32,681 nt of DNA. Origin: Gemmatimonadales bacterium (GTDB lineage Bacteria; Gemmatimonadota; Gemmatimonadetes; Gemmatimonadales; GWC2-71-9). The stretch covers positions 1 through 32,681 of the forward strand of contig JACCRS010000118.1 of assembly GCA_013813435.1 (NCBI GenBank). Direction: 5' to 3'. The notes below the pieces were generated by a model, which made no database searches, had not been told where the DNA came from, and worked only from the letters and a program-made list of their open reading frames with translations. Shown one piece after another: positions 23,276 through 32,352 of the stretch. Numbering within the stretch: position 1 is the stretch's first letter; each line of letters starts with the position of its first letter. Made by a program: the position numbers and the translations under genes.

Positions 23276-24410
23276 CCAACCTTCGATTCTCGATAGCGGC
23301 GTAGTAATCCTGGATGAGCCCATCGTAGACTTCTTCCCACCGCCTCTCATGGGCGGTTCGGAGCGCCCCCTCCGCCAGGCGGCGCCGGAGCCCAGCGTCT
23401 TGCAGCAGCCGGTGCAACCCCTCGGCGATGGCAGATACGCTGTTGGGCTCCACCAGCCAGGCATTCCCGCCATGCTGCGAGAACTCGAGGACTCCTCCGG
23501 CCGCTGCCACCAGCGAAGGCAGGCCGGAACCCATCGCCTCCAGGAGTGAGTTACCGAAGGTCTCGGTGGCTGAAGGAAAGGCGAATATGTCGGCCGAGGC
23601 ATAGGCGGCGGAGAGCGGCCGCCCGTCCATCAGGCCGGCCACATGCACTCCCGGGATCTGCCGGCGGCGAATGTCCGCCTCCAGTGGACCGCGACCCACC
23701 AGTGTGAGCTTGGCTGAACCTCGCTCCGGAGCGAGCAGGTCCCAAGCTTCCAGCAGAAGGGCGATATTCTTCTCGCGCGCGATACGCCCGATGTAGGTTA
23801 CCAGCAGATCGCCAGGTTCGACGCCGAGCGACCGCCGGTAAGCTTCACTCCGGAAGCGAGGGTGAAAGCAGTTGGGATCAACACCGCGGCTCCAGAGTCC
23901 GGTGTGAGTAACCCCGCGGCTGTGGAGATGCTCCTCATGGATGCGCGAGGGGCACAGGACCCGGTGAGCGTGTCCATAAAACCAGCGCATGTAATGCCAG
24001 CCCACCCGGAGCGCCCACTCGACATTATAACGGGCGGCGTACTTGTCGTAATCGGTGTGGGATGATGCGATGACCGGTAGCTTGAGCTGCCGGGCGACTT
24101 TGATCCCGGCGACTCCCATGGTGTACTCGGTAGCCACGTGGATGACGTCGGGACCGAATCGAACAACATCCTCCACCACGTCCCGCAGCCGGGGAAAGGC
24201 CCACTGGACATCGGGGTACAGGAACAGCGCGGTACTAGGGGAGCGGTGCACTTCCGGCCGGTCGGCTTGCCCCTCGGGCAGGGGGTAGGTGGCGGAGTAA
24301 ACCCGGACTTGGTGGCCTCGCTCCTCCAGTGCCCGGGTAAGGCGCAGCAGGGTAACCCCCACGCCGCTGACCATGGGCCAGTAAACCTCAGAAAACAGGG
24401 CGATCCGCAC
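23262..24410 (-). CDS. GT4-family glycosyltransferase
   Basis: A 382-residue retaining GT-B glycosyltransferase of family GT4, like MgtA/PimB-type mannosyltransferases that transfer a sugar from a nucleotide donor to lipid or glycan acceptors at the inner face of the membrane. The acceptor-side domain begins FSEVYWPMVSGVGVTLLRL (about 6-24), with the glycine loop for the phosphates. YIGRIAREKNIALLLEAW opens the donor domain (about 206-223). The catalytic E-x7-E motif lies in SATETFGNSLLEAMGSG (about 287-303). The start is GTG at 24410, with no strong ribosome site. It is a lone gene between convergent pit and divergent hemolysin-III genes, so the pathway remains unknown. Confidence 0.92.
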   Translation of the reverse strand: MRIALFSEVYWPMVSGVGVTLLRLTRALEERGHQVRVYSATYPLPEGQADRPEVHRSPSTALFLYPDVQWAFPRLRDVVEDVVRFGPDVIHVATEYTMGVAGIKVARQLKLPVIASSHTDYDKYAARYNVEWALRVGWHYMRWFYGHAHRVLCPSRIHEEHLHSRGVTHTGLWSRGVDPNCFHPRFRSEAYRRSLGVEPGDLLVTYIGRIAREKNIALLLEAWDLLAPERGSAKLTLVGRGPLEADIRRRQIPGVHVAGLMDGRPLSAAYASADIFAFPSATETFGNSLLEAMGSGLPSLVAAAGGVLEFSQHGGNAWLVEPNSVSAIAEGLHRLLQDAGLRRRLAEGALRTAHERRWEEVYDGLIQDYYAAIENRRLVQAA

Positions 24411-24459
24411 GGAATAACGCTAGGTGCCCAGTAAGCAGGCGACAAGGCCAACGGAATCC

Positions 24460-24497
24460 TTCCCTCATTCCCTCGTTCCCTCCTTTCCTCTTTTCCC
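24460..24497. repeat. Pyrimidine tract with three 8-base tandem repeats
   Basis: TTCCCTCA, TTCCCTCG and TTCCCTCC follow each other at 24460-24483 and continue into a C/T-only tail to 24497. The tract lies in the divergent gap before the hemolysin-III gene. It could affect promoter geometry or simply be slippage-prone filler. Confidence 0.75.
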
Positions 24498-24511
24498 CGT
24501 AGATTGCAGCC

Positions 24512-25141
24512 ATGCGGATCCGCGAGCCATTCAACGGCACTTCTCACCTCCTTGGTCTTCTACTGGCGGGCGCTGGAACCATTCTCCTGCTTCGGTCGGC
24601 CCGCCAGCCCGCGCAGCTGGTGGCATTCGCTATCTACGGCACCACTTTGATCCTTCTCTACGGGGCAAGCACCCTGTACCACTCGCTCCCGCTGGCAGAG
24701 CGGCCTTTGCGCGCACTGCGAACCCTGGATCACATCGCGATCTACTTTCTAATTGCCGGTACCTACACTCCTCTTGCACTGATCACCCTGAACGGCACCT
24801 TGGGCTGGACCCTACTCGGCACCGTCTGGCTCATAGCTCTGGCGGGGGTTCCCTTCAAGCTGTTTTTTCTTGACGCTCCCATCTGGCTCTCCACCTCGAC
24901 CTACCTGGGCATGGGTTACCTGGCGCTCGTAGCCGCTGTGCCGATCGCGAGGGCAGTATCTCTAAGCGGGCTGGCCTGGCTTTTAGCCGGCGGTATGGCC
25001 TATACCATCGGGGCGGTGATTTTCATGCGGCAGCGTCCGGATCCGTTCCCCGGCCGCTTCGGTCACCACGAGATTTGGCATCTGCTGGTGCTTGCGGGAA
25101 GCGGCTGCCACTACGCCTTCATGGTATACCACGTGGCGTAA
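24512..25141 (+). CDS. Hemolysin III / TrhA family membrane protein
   Basis: A 209-residue protein with seven hydrophobic helices of the hemolysin III (YqfA/TrhA) branch of the PAQR superfamily. Diagnostic features are the start [12 protein letters not shown] with the early His, the [13 protein letters not shown] segment (about 47-59), [16 protein letters not shown] (about 75-90), and the closing [23 protein letters not shown], whose Ser and His residues form the PAQR metal site. The bacterial role is thought to be membrane-lipid homeostasis. Its TAA stop is followed by malate synthase after one base, so the two are probably cotranscribed. No ribosome site is visible before the ATG. Confidence 0.92.
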   Translation: MRIREPFNGTSHLLGLLLAGAGTILLLRSARQPAQLVAFAIYGTTLILLYGASTLYHSLPLAERPLRALRTLDHIAIYFLIAGTYTPLALITLNGTLGWTLLGTVWLIALAGVPFKLFFLDAPIWLSTSTYLGMGYLALVAAVPIARAVSLSGLAWLLAGGMAYTIGAVIFMRQRPDPFPGRFGHHEIWHLLVLAGSGCHYAFMVYHVA

Positions 25142-25142
25142 G

Positions 25143-26714
25143 ATGAATGAAATAGAGATCCGCGCGCCCCAGGTATCTGATGCAGTCCGCATCGTCACGC
25201 CTGAAGCTCTGGACTTTGTGCAGCGTTTGGTGCGCGAATTCGGGCCTCGCCGAAAAGCCCTGCTCCGGCACCGCATCGAGGTCCGACAGAAGATCCAGAA
25301 CGGAGCCCGCCCCGATTTTCAGCCCGAGACCCGGGAGGTCAGAGAGAGCAGCTGGACCGTGGCGGCCGCTCCCGCTGATCTGAATGACCGGCGGGTGGAG
25401 ATTACCGGCCCCGTCGAGCGCAAGATGATGATCAACGCGCTCAACTCCGGGGCCCGGGTGTTCATGGCCGACTTCGAGGATGCTCTTTCACCACCGTGGG
25501 CCAACGTGATTGCCGGCCAGGCAAACTGTATCGAGGCTGTCCGGCACACTCTCGAATACGTGAGTCCCGAAGGAAAGCGCTACCGGCTGGGAGAGAAGCT
25601 CGCCACCCTGGTGGTCCGCCCCCGTGGCTGGCATCTGGAGGAAAAACACGTGCTGGTCGACAGCGAGCCCATATCCGCCAGCCTTTTGGACTTTGGACTC
25701 TATTTTTACCATAACGCACGCGAACTCCTAGCCCGCGGCAGCGGCCCCTACTTTTACCTCCCAAAGCTGGAGAATCATCTCGAGGCAAGGTTGTGGAATG
25801 AAGTATTTAAATTCGCCCAGGATGAGCTGCGCATTCCACAGGGATCGATCCGGGCCACCGTTCTGGTCGAGACCATCCTGGCAGCTTTCCAGATGGACGA
25901 GATCCTGTATGAGCTGCGGGACCACGCGGCCGGCCTTAACGCGGGGCGGTGGGACTACCTCTTCAGCATCATCAAGAACTTCAGGGACGATCCCGATTTT
26001 ATCCTTCCCGACCGATCCCAGCTGACCATGACCGTACCGTTCATGCACGCCTACACCGAGCTGCTGGTGAAGACCTGTCACCGCCGCGACGCTCACGCCA
26101 TAGGAGGCATGGCGGCTTTCATCCCGAGCCGCCGCGACCCAGAGGTGAACGAGACCGCACTTGCCCGGGTTCGTGAGGACAAGGCGCGTGAAGTGGGGGC
26201 GGGTTATGACGGGGCCTGGGTGGCCCATCCCGATCTGGTGCCGGTTGTGGACGAGGTGTTCAGAGCTGTGCTGGGAAATCGGCCCCACCAGAAGAGCCGT
26301 CAGAGGGAAGACGTGGAAGCAAGAGCGGAGGGGCTGTTGGATGTTCGGGTGTTGGGAGGGCGGGTCACCGAGGCGGGTGTCAGGGGGAATATCAGCGTCG
26401 CGCTTCAATACCTCGCCGCCTGGCTCGAGGGATCCGGTGCGGTGGCCATCAATAACCTGATGGAAGATGCGGCCACGGCCGAGATCTCACGTTCCCAGCT
26501 CTGGCAGTGGATCCGACATGGAGTTAAGACCGAGGAAGGGAAGGCGATCACTCTGGAACGCTGTCGCAGAGTGTTGAGTGAGGAAACTGAAACGCTGGTT
26601 GGTGCTGGAGGGGATCGAGAACGACTCGCCAGTGCCGGCGAGCTGCTGGATGGGCTGTTCTCCGCTGAGGTATTTCCTGAATTTCTGACGTTGGCGGCGT
26701 ACGAGAAGCTATAG
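25143..26714 (+). CDS. aceB: Malate synthase A
   Basis: A 523-residue cytoplasmic enzyme that condenses glyoxylate with acetyl-CoA to malate in the glyoxylate bypass. It has the family's normal length. Landmarks are [14 protein letters not shown] (about 107-120, Mg-binding acidic cluster), the [12 protein letters not shown] segment, [22 protein letters not shown] (about 241-262, with the catalytic Glu), the [16 protein letters not shown] motif, and [19 protein letters not shown] near 438-456, which carries the catalytic base Asp. The ATG at 25143 lies one base after the hemolysin-III stop. Isocitrate lyase, the partner enzyme, is not in the window. After the stop, 26715-26785 holds no identifiable feature. 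Confidence 0.96.
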   Translation: MNEIEIRAPQVSDAVRIVTPEALDFVQRLVREFGPRRKALLRHRIEVRQKIQNGARPDFQPETREVRESSWTVAAAPADLNDRRVEITGPVERKMMINALNSGARVFMADFEDALSPPWANVIAGQANCIEAVRHTLEYVSPEGKRYRLGEKLATLVVRPRGWHLEEKHVLVDSEPISASLLDFGLYFYHNARELLARGSGPYFYLPKLENHLEARLWNEVFKFAQDELRIPQGSIRATVLVETILAAFQMDEILYELRDHAAGLNAGRWDYLFSIIKNFRDDPDFILPDRSQLTMTVPFMHAYTELLVKTCHRRDAHAIGGMAAFIPSRRDPEVNETALARVREDKAREVGAGYDGAWVAHPDLVPVVDEVFRAVLGNRPHQKSRQREDVEARAEGLLDVRVLGGRVTEAGVRGNISVALQYLAAWLEGSGAVAINNLMEDAATAEISRSQLWQWIRHGVKTEEGKAITLERCRRVLSEETETLVGAGGDRERLASAGELLDGLFSAEVFPEFLTLAAYEKL

Positions 26715-26785
26715 GGGGTTGGCTATGGGCCACCCCGACGGAGTTCAACGTTCCCAAGGAATAGCATATAGCTAGCAGCCATAGC

Positions 26786-26813
26786 GTAGGGGCGCATGCA
26801 AATGCGCCACTAC
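26786..26813. repeat. REP-like 28-base palindrome next to tRNA-Asn
   Basis: GTAG, G, GGCGCAT, GCAA loop, ATGCGCC, A, CTAC make a 12-position stem with a single G-A mismatch and a four-base loop. On the tRNA's strand it begins exactly at the discriminator base. It resembles dispersed GTAGGGGCG-type palindromes of environmental bacteria and could also stop transcription or guide 3' trimming; there is no T-run. Confidence 0.65.
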
Positions 26814-26885
26814 TGGGGCGGCTGGGGTCGAACCAGCAACCTCCCGGTTAACAGCCGGGCGCTCTGCCAATTGAGCTACACCCCA
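26813..26885 (-). tRNA. tRNA-Asn (anticodon GTT)
   Basis: Read on the minus strand, the 73 bases fold as a full cloverleaf. The acceptor strand TGGGGTG pairs with CGCCCCA throughout (one G-T pair). The D arm is GCTC...GAGC. The anticodon stem CCCGG/CCGGG encloses loop CTGTTAA, giving anticodon GTT for asparagine. The T arm is GCTGG TTCGACC CCAGC. The discriminator base is G, as expected for tRNA-Asn, and CCA is not encoded. Confidence 0.97.
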
Positions 26886-26905
26886 AAGTTGAAAAGCGAG
26901 GGAGA

Positions 26906-27553
26906 GTGACTTTACCTGGCCCCTCCCCCGGTGGCAAGAGCGGGCCGGTCCATGCACTGGTGCTCGCCGCGGGCGGGGGCAAGCGGTTCGGTGGCCGCAA
27001 GTTGCACGCGCACTATCAGGGCCGGCCCTTACTTTCGTATGTGCTTGCGGTGGTCGAGGGCGCCTGCAGGCTAGGTCTGCTCCAGGGAGGGTGTGTCGTC
27101 ATTGCGGCAGGCGACGGGCGGGCGTGCCGTCTGGCCTTGGCCGCCAAGCTCGAGCCTGTCGTCAATCGTCTGCCCGGGCTGGGCCTCTCAAACTCCCTGC
27201 GTCTGGGCCTTACCTCCCTGGAACGCAGGACCACGGAGGAGGCCGGCGCTGCCCTCGTCCTCCTGGGAGACCAGCCACTGGTGCGTCCCGAGGTGATCGA
27301 GCAGCTGGTGCGGGCGTGGCAGCACACGGGTAGCACGATCATCCGGCCGCGATACAGTGCTCGGGGCGGGGCCCCGGGCCACCCGGTTTTATTGTCTCAG
27401 GAACTGTGGCCCAGGGCCTGGCATCTGGAGGGTGATGTCGGCTTCAGCGCCCTGCTGGACCCGAGCTCGCCCGGCGCACTAACCCTCGATGTTACCGGCG
27501 ACAATCCCGACGTAGATACCCGCGCCGACCTCCAAGCGCTGGGACCGCCGTAG
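26906..27553 (+). CDS. MocA/MobA-like nucleotidyltransferase for molybdenum cofactor
   Basis: A 215-residue NTP-transferase of the MobA-like fold. The nucleotide-binding signature LVLAAGGGKRFGGRK (about 19-33) with its Lys, and the metal-binding LLGDQPLV (about 119-126), define the family. MocA transfers CMP to molybdopterin to make the dinucleotide cofactor used by xanthine dehydrogenase and CO dehydrogenase-type enzymes. The adjacent xdhC gene, 9 bases downstream, supports this over other sugar or nucleotide transferases. The GTG start at 26906 has GGGAG just upstream; the first 14 residues lie before the fold. Cytidylyl versus guanylyl specificity is inferred from context. Confidence 0.85.
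   Translation: MTLPGPSPGGKSGPVHALVLAAGGGKRFGGRKLHAHYQGRPLLSYVLAVVEGACRLGLLQGGCVVIAAGDGRACRLALAAKLEPVVNRLPGLGLSNSLRLGLTSLERRTTEEAGAALVLLGDQPLVRPEVIEQLVRAWQHTGSTIIRPRYSARGGAPGHPVLLSQELWPRAWHLEGDVGFSALLDPSSPGALTLDVTGDNPDVDTRADLQALGPP
26909..26937 (-). promoter_or_regulatory. Probable tRNA-Asn promoter
   Basis: On the minus strand TTGCCA (26937-26932) and TAAAGT (26914-26909) are spaced by 17 bases, matching five of six and four of six consensus positions. The predicted start is near 26902, 17 bases before the tRNA 5' end. The site lies inside the first codons of the divergent nucleotidyltransferase gene. Confidence 0.5.
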
Positions 27554-27562
27554 GCTCACCCT

Positions 27563-28615
27563 ATGCGAGACCTCCTCGAAGATCACGCTCGCTTTGCCGC
27601 GGCTGGAACCCCCTTCGGTCGTGCTGTGGTCACTAGCGTCTGGGGCTCGGCGCCGCGTCCCGAGGGTTCCAGCATGCTTGCTTCCGCCGACGGGAAGATC
27701 GCCGGCTCGGTATCCGGGGGCTGCGTGGAGAGCGCCACGGCACTCGAGATCGAAGCCGCAATCGAGCGCGGAACCCCGAAACTGGTGACGTTCGGGGTGA
27801 GCAATGAGCGGGCCTGGGAGGTAGGGCTCGCATGCGGCGGAACGATCAAGGTGTTTGTTGAGCCGAACATCAAGCCGGAAATCCTCGCAGCGGCGCGGGG
27901 AAAGGGGGACGAGGTGGTGGCATCGATTATCGCCGGTGCTGGGCTGGGCGAGTCGGTCCGGGTGCTGGAGCACGGGCGGATCGAGGGCAGGTTTTCGGGC
28001 AGCCTTCCGACAGATACGCTGGGTGAAGCGGCGGCGTCAGCTCTGCGACGAGAGTCGAGCTCCAGCCACACCTTCGAGACCGAAGACGGCCCCGTAACCA
28101 TTTTCTTTGAGGTGTTCGCCCGGCGGCCGCGCCTGGTCGTCTTTGGTGCGGGCCAGATCGCGGCTGCCCTGGTGCCGCTCGCTAAAGCCTTGGGATACCA
28201 TACGATAGTTGCTGACGGTCGGAAGGCTTTCCTCGACCAAGATCGGTTCCCCGACGCGGACGACCTTATCCTTGCGTGGCCGGAAGAGGCATTCGACCGC
28301 ATCGGCCTGGACTCCAGCTGCTACGTCTGTCTGCTTTCCCACGATCCCAAATTCGACGAGCCCGCACTTCAAGTGGCGCTTCGCTCCCCGGCTCGTTATG
28401 TCGGAGCCATCGGCTCAAAGAAGACTCAGGTCGTACGCCGCGAGCGCCTTCGGCAGAGCGGCCTGAGCGACGAGCAGGTTGCCCGGCTCCGCGGCCCCAT
28501 TGGGCTGGACCTCGGCGGCCGCCAGCCGGCGGAGATCGGCCTGGCGATTCTGGCGGAGATGACCGCGGTAAGATACGGCGGTCTGACTGCCCGCGATTCA
28601 GCGACGGGGCGATGA
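27563..28615 (+). CDS. XdhC/CoxI-family molybdenum-hydroxylase maturation factor
   Basis: A 350-residue cytoplasmic maturation protein that binds and helps sulfurate the molybdenum cofactor before insertion into hydroxylases such as xanthine or CO dehydrogenase. The N-terminal CoxI part carries VTSVWGSAPRPEGSSML (about 23-39) and SVSGGCVES (about 49-57), whose Cys is conserved, then LACGGTIKVFVEP. A Rossmann-like XdhC C-terminal domain starts RPRLVVFGAGQIAAAL (about 189-204) and ends in the GLDLGGRQPAEIGLAILAEM motif. It follows the MocA-like gene by 9 bases. No hydroxylase structural gene lies in the window. Confidence 0.93.
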   Translation: MRDLLEDHARFAAAGTPFGRAVVTSVWGSAPRPEGSSMLASADGKIAGSVSGGCVESATALEIEAAIERGTPKLVTFGVSNERAWEVGLACGGTIKVFVEPNIKPEILAAARGKGDEVVASIIAGAGLGESVRVLEHGRIEGRFSGSLPTDTLGEAAASALRRESSSSHTFETEDGPVTIFFEVFARRPRLVVFGAGQIAAALVPLAKALGYHTIVADGRKAFLDQDRFPDADDLILAWPEEAFDRIGLDSSCYVCLLSHDPKFDEPALQVALRSPARYVGAIGSKKTQVVRRERLRQSGLSDEQVARLRGPIGLDLGGRQPAEIGLAILAEMTAVRYGGLTARDSATGR

Positions 28616-28699
28616 GCAGGAAGCTACCCGACTTGCGTACTGGAACTCTATTGGCAACCATTGATTCATCCCTTCCTAGGATGGCGCATCAGACGCGAC

Positions 28700-29527
28700 A
28701 TGCTGGCGCTGGTGCGCCAAGCCTTTACCGGGCGGTACGAGGTCGATCGCGAGATCGGCAAGGGCGGGAACGCTCGTATCTTTCTGGCGCGGGACCCGAG
28801 CGGGCAGGCGGTGGCCCTGAAGATTCTCCACCCGGAGCTGCTGGTCAGCGTGGCTGCCGACCGCTTCCTCCGCGAGATCAAGATCGCCACCCGACTGGAC
28901 CATCCTCATATCGCCAAGATTCTCGATTCCGGCGAGCGAGATTGGCTGGTCTACTATGTCATGAGCTTTGTCGAGGGAGCGACGCTGCGGGAACGCCTCG
29001 ATGCGCAGCGGTGCCTTCCGGTAGCTGAGACACTGAGAATCGCCTGTGACGTGCTGGACGCTCTCGGTCACGCCCATGGCCATGGGATCATCCACCGCGA
29101 TGTGAAACCCGCCAACATCGTGCTTTCCGCCGAAGGTGCGGTGCTGCTTGATTTCGGTATCGCGAGAGCAGTAGTTGCATCCGGCAGCGACCAACTCACC
29201 AAGTCCGGCATAGCGGTGGGTACCTCCACCTACATGAGCCCGGAACAGATAACGGCCCTGGCCGACATCGATCACCGCAGCGACATCTATTCTGTCGGGT
29301 GCGTGCTCTTCGAGTGCCTGGGAGGACAACCGCCGTTCATGCATCGCAATGAGGCAGTGGTGCTTCAACAACATCTGACGCAGCCGCCGCCCGATGTCAC
29401 AACGCTGCGAAGCGACACTCCGAGGGAGCTGGCAGCCGGTATAAAGAAGGCGATGGCTAAGAGCCCGGGTGAGCGCTGGCGCTCGGCTCTGGAGATGCGA
29501 GATGTTCTGGCGGCTTGTCCGGTGTAG
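28700..29527 (+). CDS. Soluble PknB-like Ser/Thr protein kinase
   Basis: A 275-residue eukaryote-type kinase made only of the catalytic domain, with no membrane helix or sensor part. Gly-rich loop IGKGGNARIF (19-28), Lys41 in VALKIL, the catalytic HRDVKPAN (122-129), DFG (141-143) and the SPEQ activation-segment end are all intact, so it should be active. I chose ATG 28700, which gives the same short lead before GRYEV as in the next kinase; a TTG at 28661 is an alternative. The transmembrane kinase gene starts 55 bases downstream in the same direction and is a paralogue, suggesting tandem duplication. Substrates are unknown. Confidence 0.9.
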   Translation: MLALVRQAFTGRYEVDREIGKGGNARIFLARDPSGQAVALKILHPELLVSVAADRFLREIKIATRLDHPHIAKILDSGERDWLVYYVMSFVEGATLRERLDAQRCLPVAETLRIACDVLDALGHAHGHGIIHRDVKPANIVLSAEGAVLLDFGIARAVVASGSDQLTKSGIAVGTSTYMSPEQITALADIDHRSDIYSVGCVLFECLGGQPPFMHRNEAVVLQQHLTQPPPDVTTLRSDTPRELAAGIKKAMAKSPGERWRSALEMRDVLAACPV

Positions 29528-29582
29528 CCACCCGCCTGATTTTCCGGTATGTTGGTTCGTCCTTCCCGCCCGAGGCACCCCT

Positions 29583-32135
29583 GTGATTAATCCGCTGGAC
29601 TCGCTACGTACCGCACTGGATGGCAGGTACGCCGTAGAGCGCCTGATCGGTCAGGGGGGGATGGCCACGGTATACTTGGCGCGCGACTCCCGCCACGACC
29701 GGCCGGTCGCCATCAAGGTTCTTCGCCCGGAACTGGCCGCCTCGATTGGGTCCGATCGCTTCCTCCGAGAGATCCGGGTCGCGGCCCACCTGCAGCACCC
29801 CAACATTCTTGCCTTGTACGACTCGGGCGAGGCCGCCGGCTTCCTCTACTACGTGATGCCGTTCGTCGAAGGTGAATCGTTGCGGGCGCGGCTGGATCGG
29901 GAGGAGCAGCTTCCGCTTCCCGACGCAGTCCAGATCACCTGTGAGATCGCCAACGCCCTCCACTACGCCCATACCCGCCGGGTTATTCATCGCGACATCA
30001 AGCCGGAGAACGTCCTGCTCCAAGAGGGGCACGCGCTGGTGGCGGACTTCGGGATCGCGCGGGCGGTGAGTGAGGCCGGGGGTGACAAGCTGACTGAAAC
30101 GGGGATGGCGATAGGGACCCCGCACTACATGAGTCCCGAGCAGGCTCTGGCAGCCGAGCATCTCGACGGGAGGGCGGATCAGTACAGCCTGGCCTGTGTT
30201 TTCTATGAGATGCTGGTGGGCCAACCCCCCTTCGACGGCCCTAATGCGATGGCCATCCTGGCTCGGCAATCAATGGAGTCAGTCCCCAGCCTGCAGGTGG
30301 TGCGGAACTCGATTCCGGATGAACTGGAGGACGCTGTGATGCGGGCGCTGGAGAAGACACCGGCGGACCGGTTTCCCAGCGTCCGAGAGTTTGCGGACTC
30401 GCTATGCGACGTGGATCTCGGTCCCGCTGCCCGGCGCACATCGTCCCGCGCCATGCGTGCAGTCCGGCGCAGCACACCTCGAGGACTCAAGACTCAGCAA
30501 GAAACGAGAGTGCCCGGTGCCCGCTTCTGGGCCGTGGCCCTGGCGTCGCTGGTAGCGCTGGCCGGCACCGGGTTCGGCGCCTGGCAAGTCTGGCACCGAA
30601 GCGGCGTTGAGTCCGGTGCGATCGCGATGGGTCTCGACCCCCATCGCATCGCCGTCCTCTACTTCCAAACCGATGGCGACGGTGACTCACTCAGTTACCT
30701 GGCCGATGGCCTGACCGAGGGACTTATTCGAGAGCTGAATCAGGTTCCAGGTCTCGAAATCATCTCCAAGACTGGGGTGGAGATATATCGGGGGGACAAT
30801 GTGCCCCGCGACAGCGTGGCCCGCGCCCTCCGCGCGGGCACGCTGGTAACCGGCGACCTCGAGCAGAGAAGCGGACGGCTGCGGGTAAACATCCGGCTAG
30901 TGGATGGGGGAAGCGGAGCAGACTTTGAGCGCGCGAGCTTCGAGCAGTCGGCCGGAAACCTTCCTTCGATCCAGGACACACTCAGTGGCAGGGTGGCTGA
31001 CCTTATTCGGGAACGGCTCGGCCTGGAAATACGGCTCCGGGAACAACGCAACCGGACCCGTAGCACAGATGCGTGGGCGGTGCTTCAGCGAGCCGGCCTG
31101 CATCGAAAAGCAGCAGAAGCGGCGGCCCACAAGTCAGACTCGGCCGGCGTCAAGCGGGAGTTCGAGCGTGCTGATTCTCTGCTGGCTCGGGTGGAAACGC
31201 TCGACCCCAGTTGGGTCGAGCCGATTATCGGCCGGGCATCCATCGCTTATCGTCAATCACGCTTGGAAGGCGATGAGCCGCTGCGCGCAAGTCGATGGAT
31301 CGAGAAGGGTCACAGTCACGTGAACCGTGCGCTGAAGCTCGCCCCCCAAAATCCGGATGCCCTGGAGCTTCGGGGGAACCTGCGCTACTGGCGTTGGTTA
31401 TTGAGTCTTGAATCGGAACCGGCCGCGGCGCGGGCCCTGCTTCGATCAGCCCAGACCGACCTGGAGCAGGCGGTGAGGGTCGCGCCCAATCAAGCGGGTG
31501 CCTGGGCAACGCTGTCCCATCTTTACTATCAGACCGGCAATTTAGTGGACGTGAAGCTCGCCGCACGCAGAGCCTACGAGGAAGATGCATACCTCAGCAA
31601 CGCGGACGTCGTTCTCTCAAGGCTCTTCTATGTTTCCTACGATCTTGGCCAGTTCTCGGATGCCGTACACTGGTGCGAAGCAGGACAGCTCAGGTTTCCC
31701 GCAGACCCGAAATCCGTGGAATGCCAGCTCTATCTCTTGACGACCCGATCCCAGGAACCGGATGTCGCCCGAGCCTGGAAGTTATCGGACTCGCTGGTTA
31801 AGCTGGCGACTGGTTCTGATCGGGACTATCAGCGGTTCAACTCGCGCATGATGGTAGCTGCAACCATCGCAAGAGCGGGACTCGCCGATAGCGCGCGCCG
31901 GTTGGCGCAGCGCTCTCGCGGCAGCCCCGAAATCGATCCAACGCGCGACTTGATCTACGCGGAGGCGTTCGTCCTCACTTTGTTGGGACACCGGGAAGAC
32001 GCAATCAAGGCACTCAAGGTCTATCTGGCGGCCAATCCCGAAAAACGGACTGCATTGTCTGAAGACGCCACCTGGTGGTTCCGAGCCCTGCAGGAAGATC
32101 CCCGATATCGCGATCTGGTGGGACTTGCCCAATAA
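29583..32135 (+). CDS. Transmembrane Ser/Thr kinase with TolB/FlgO-like domain and TPRs
   Basis: An 850-residue receptor-type kinase. The cytoplasmic kinase domain (about 16-275) has Gly-rich loop GQGGMATVY, Lys45, HRD (136-138), DFG (155-157) and SPEQ (184-187). A basic linker precedes one membrane helix (about 315-334). Next comes a domain of the TolB/FlgO-like type found in CadC-like regulators (about 345-480; IAVLYFQTDG..., YLADGLTEGLIRELNQVPG, GTLVTGDLEQRSGRLRVNIRLVD), then TPR-like helical repeats to the end (about 520-850), including LKLAPQNPDALELRGNL. I chose GTG 29583 with GAGG eight bases upstream. The architecture is very common in Gemmatimonadota and suggests extracytoplasmic protein sensing, though the ligand is unknown. 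Confidence 0.92.
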   Translation: MINPLDSLRTALDGRYAVERLIGQGGMATVYLARDSRHDRPVAIKVLRPELAASIGSDRFLREIRVAAHLQHPNILALYDSGEAAGFLYYVMPFVEGESLRARLDREEQLPLPDAVQITCEIANALHYAHTRRVIHRDIKPENVLLQEGHALVADFGIARAVSEAGGDKLTETGMAIGTPHYMSPEQALAAEHLDGRADQYSLACVFYEMLVGQPPFDGPNAMAILARQSMESVPSLQVVRNSIPDELEDAVMRALEKTPADRFPSVREFADSLCDVDLGPAARRTSSRAMRAVRRSTPRGLKTQQETRVPGARFWAVALASLVALAGTGFGAWQVWHRSGVESGAIAMGLDPHRIAVLYFQTDGDGDSLSYLADGLTEGLIRELNQVPGLEIISKTGVEIYRGDNVPRDSVARALRAGTLVTGDLEQRSGRLRVNIRLVDGGSGADFERASFEQSAGNLPSIQDTLSGRVADLIRERLGLEIRLREQRNRTRSTDAWAVLQRAGLHRKAAEAAAHKSDSAGVKREFERADSLLARVETLDPSWVEPIIGRASIAYRQSRLEGDEPLRASRWIEKGHSHVNRALKLAPQNPDALELRGNLRYWRWLLSLESEPAAARALLRSAQTDLEQAVRVAPNQAGAWATLSHLYYQTGNLVDVKLAARRAYEEDAYLSNADVVLSRLFYVSYDLGQFSDAVHWCEAGQLRFPADPKSVECQLYLLTTRSQEPDVARAWKLSDSLVKLATGSDRDYQRFNSRMMVAATIARAGLADSARRLAQRSRGSPEIDPTRDLIYAEAFVLTLLGHREDAIKALKVYLAANPEKRTALSEDATWWFRALQEDPRYRDLVGLAQ

Positions 32136-32352
32136 GGTGCCGGGTCGCTGTCTAACTACTAGCGAATTCTCGTACCAGGCGCATATTGGGGCCCACAGAT
32201 TATTACACACCGACACACCCTGGATGCGGGCGGCTTTTTACCGTGTCGGTAGTCTAGCCCTCACCAGTCACGGTTCGACACCTGGTGCCCCGCCCAAGCG
32301 GACGGAACCCGTGCCAGCAGTGAGCGCAAACCCTCTCTGGTGGAGCCTTTTC

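Noticed and set aside
32210-32249. CCGACAC / GTGTCGG inverted pair after the TPR kinase
   Set aside because: The loop is 26 bases with a T-run inside it rather than after the stem, so terminator function is not supported.
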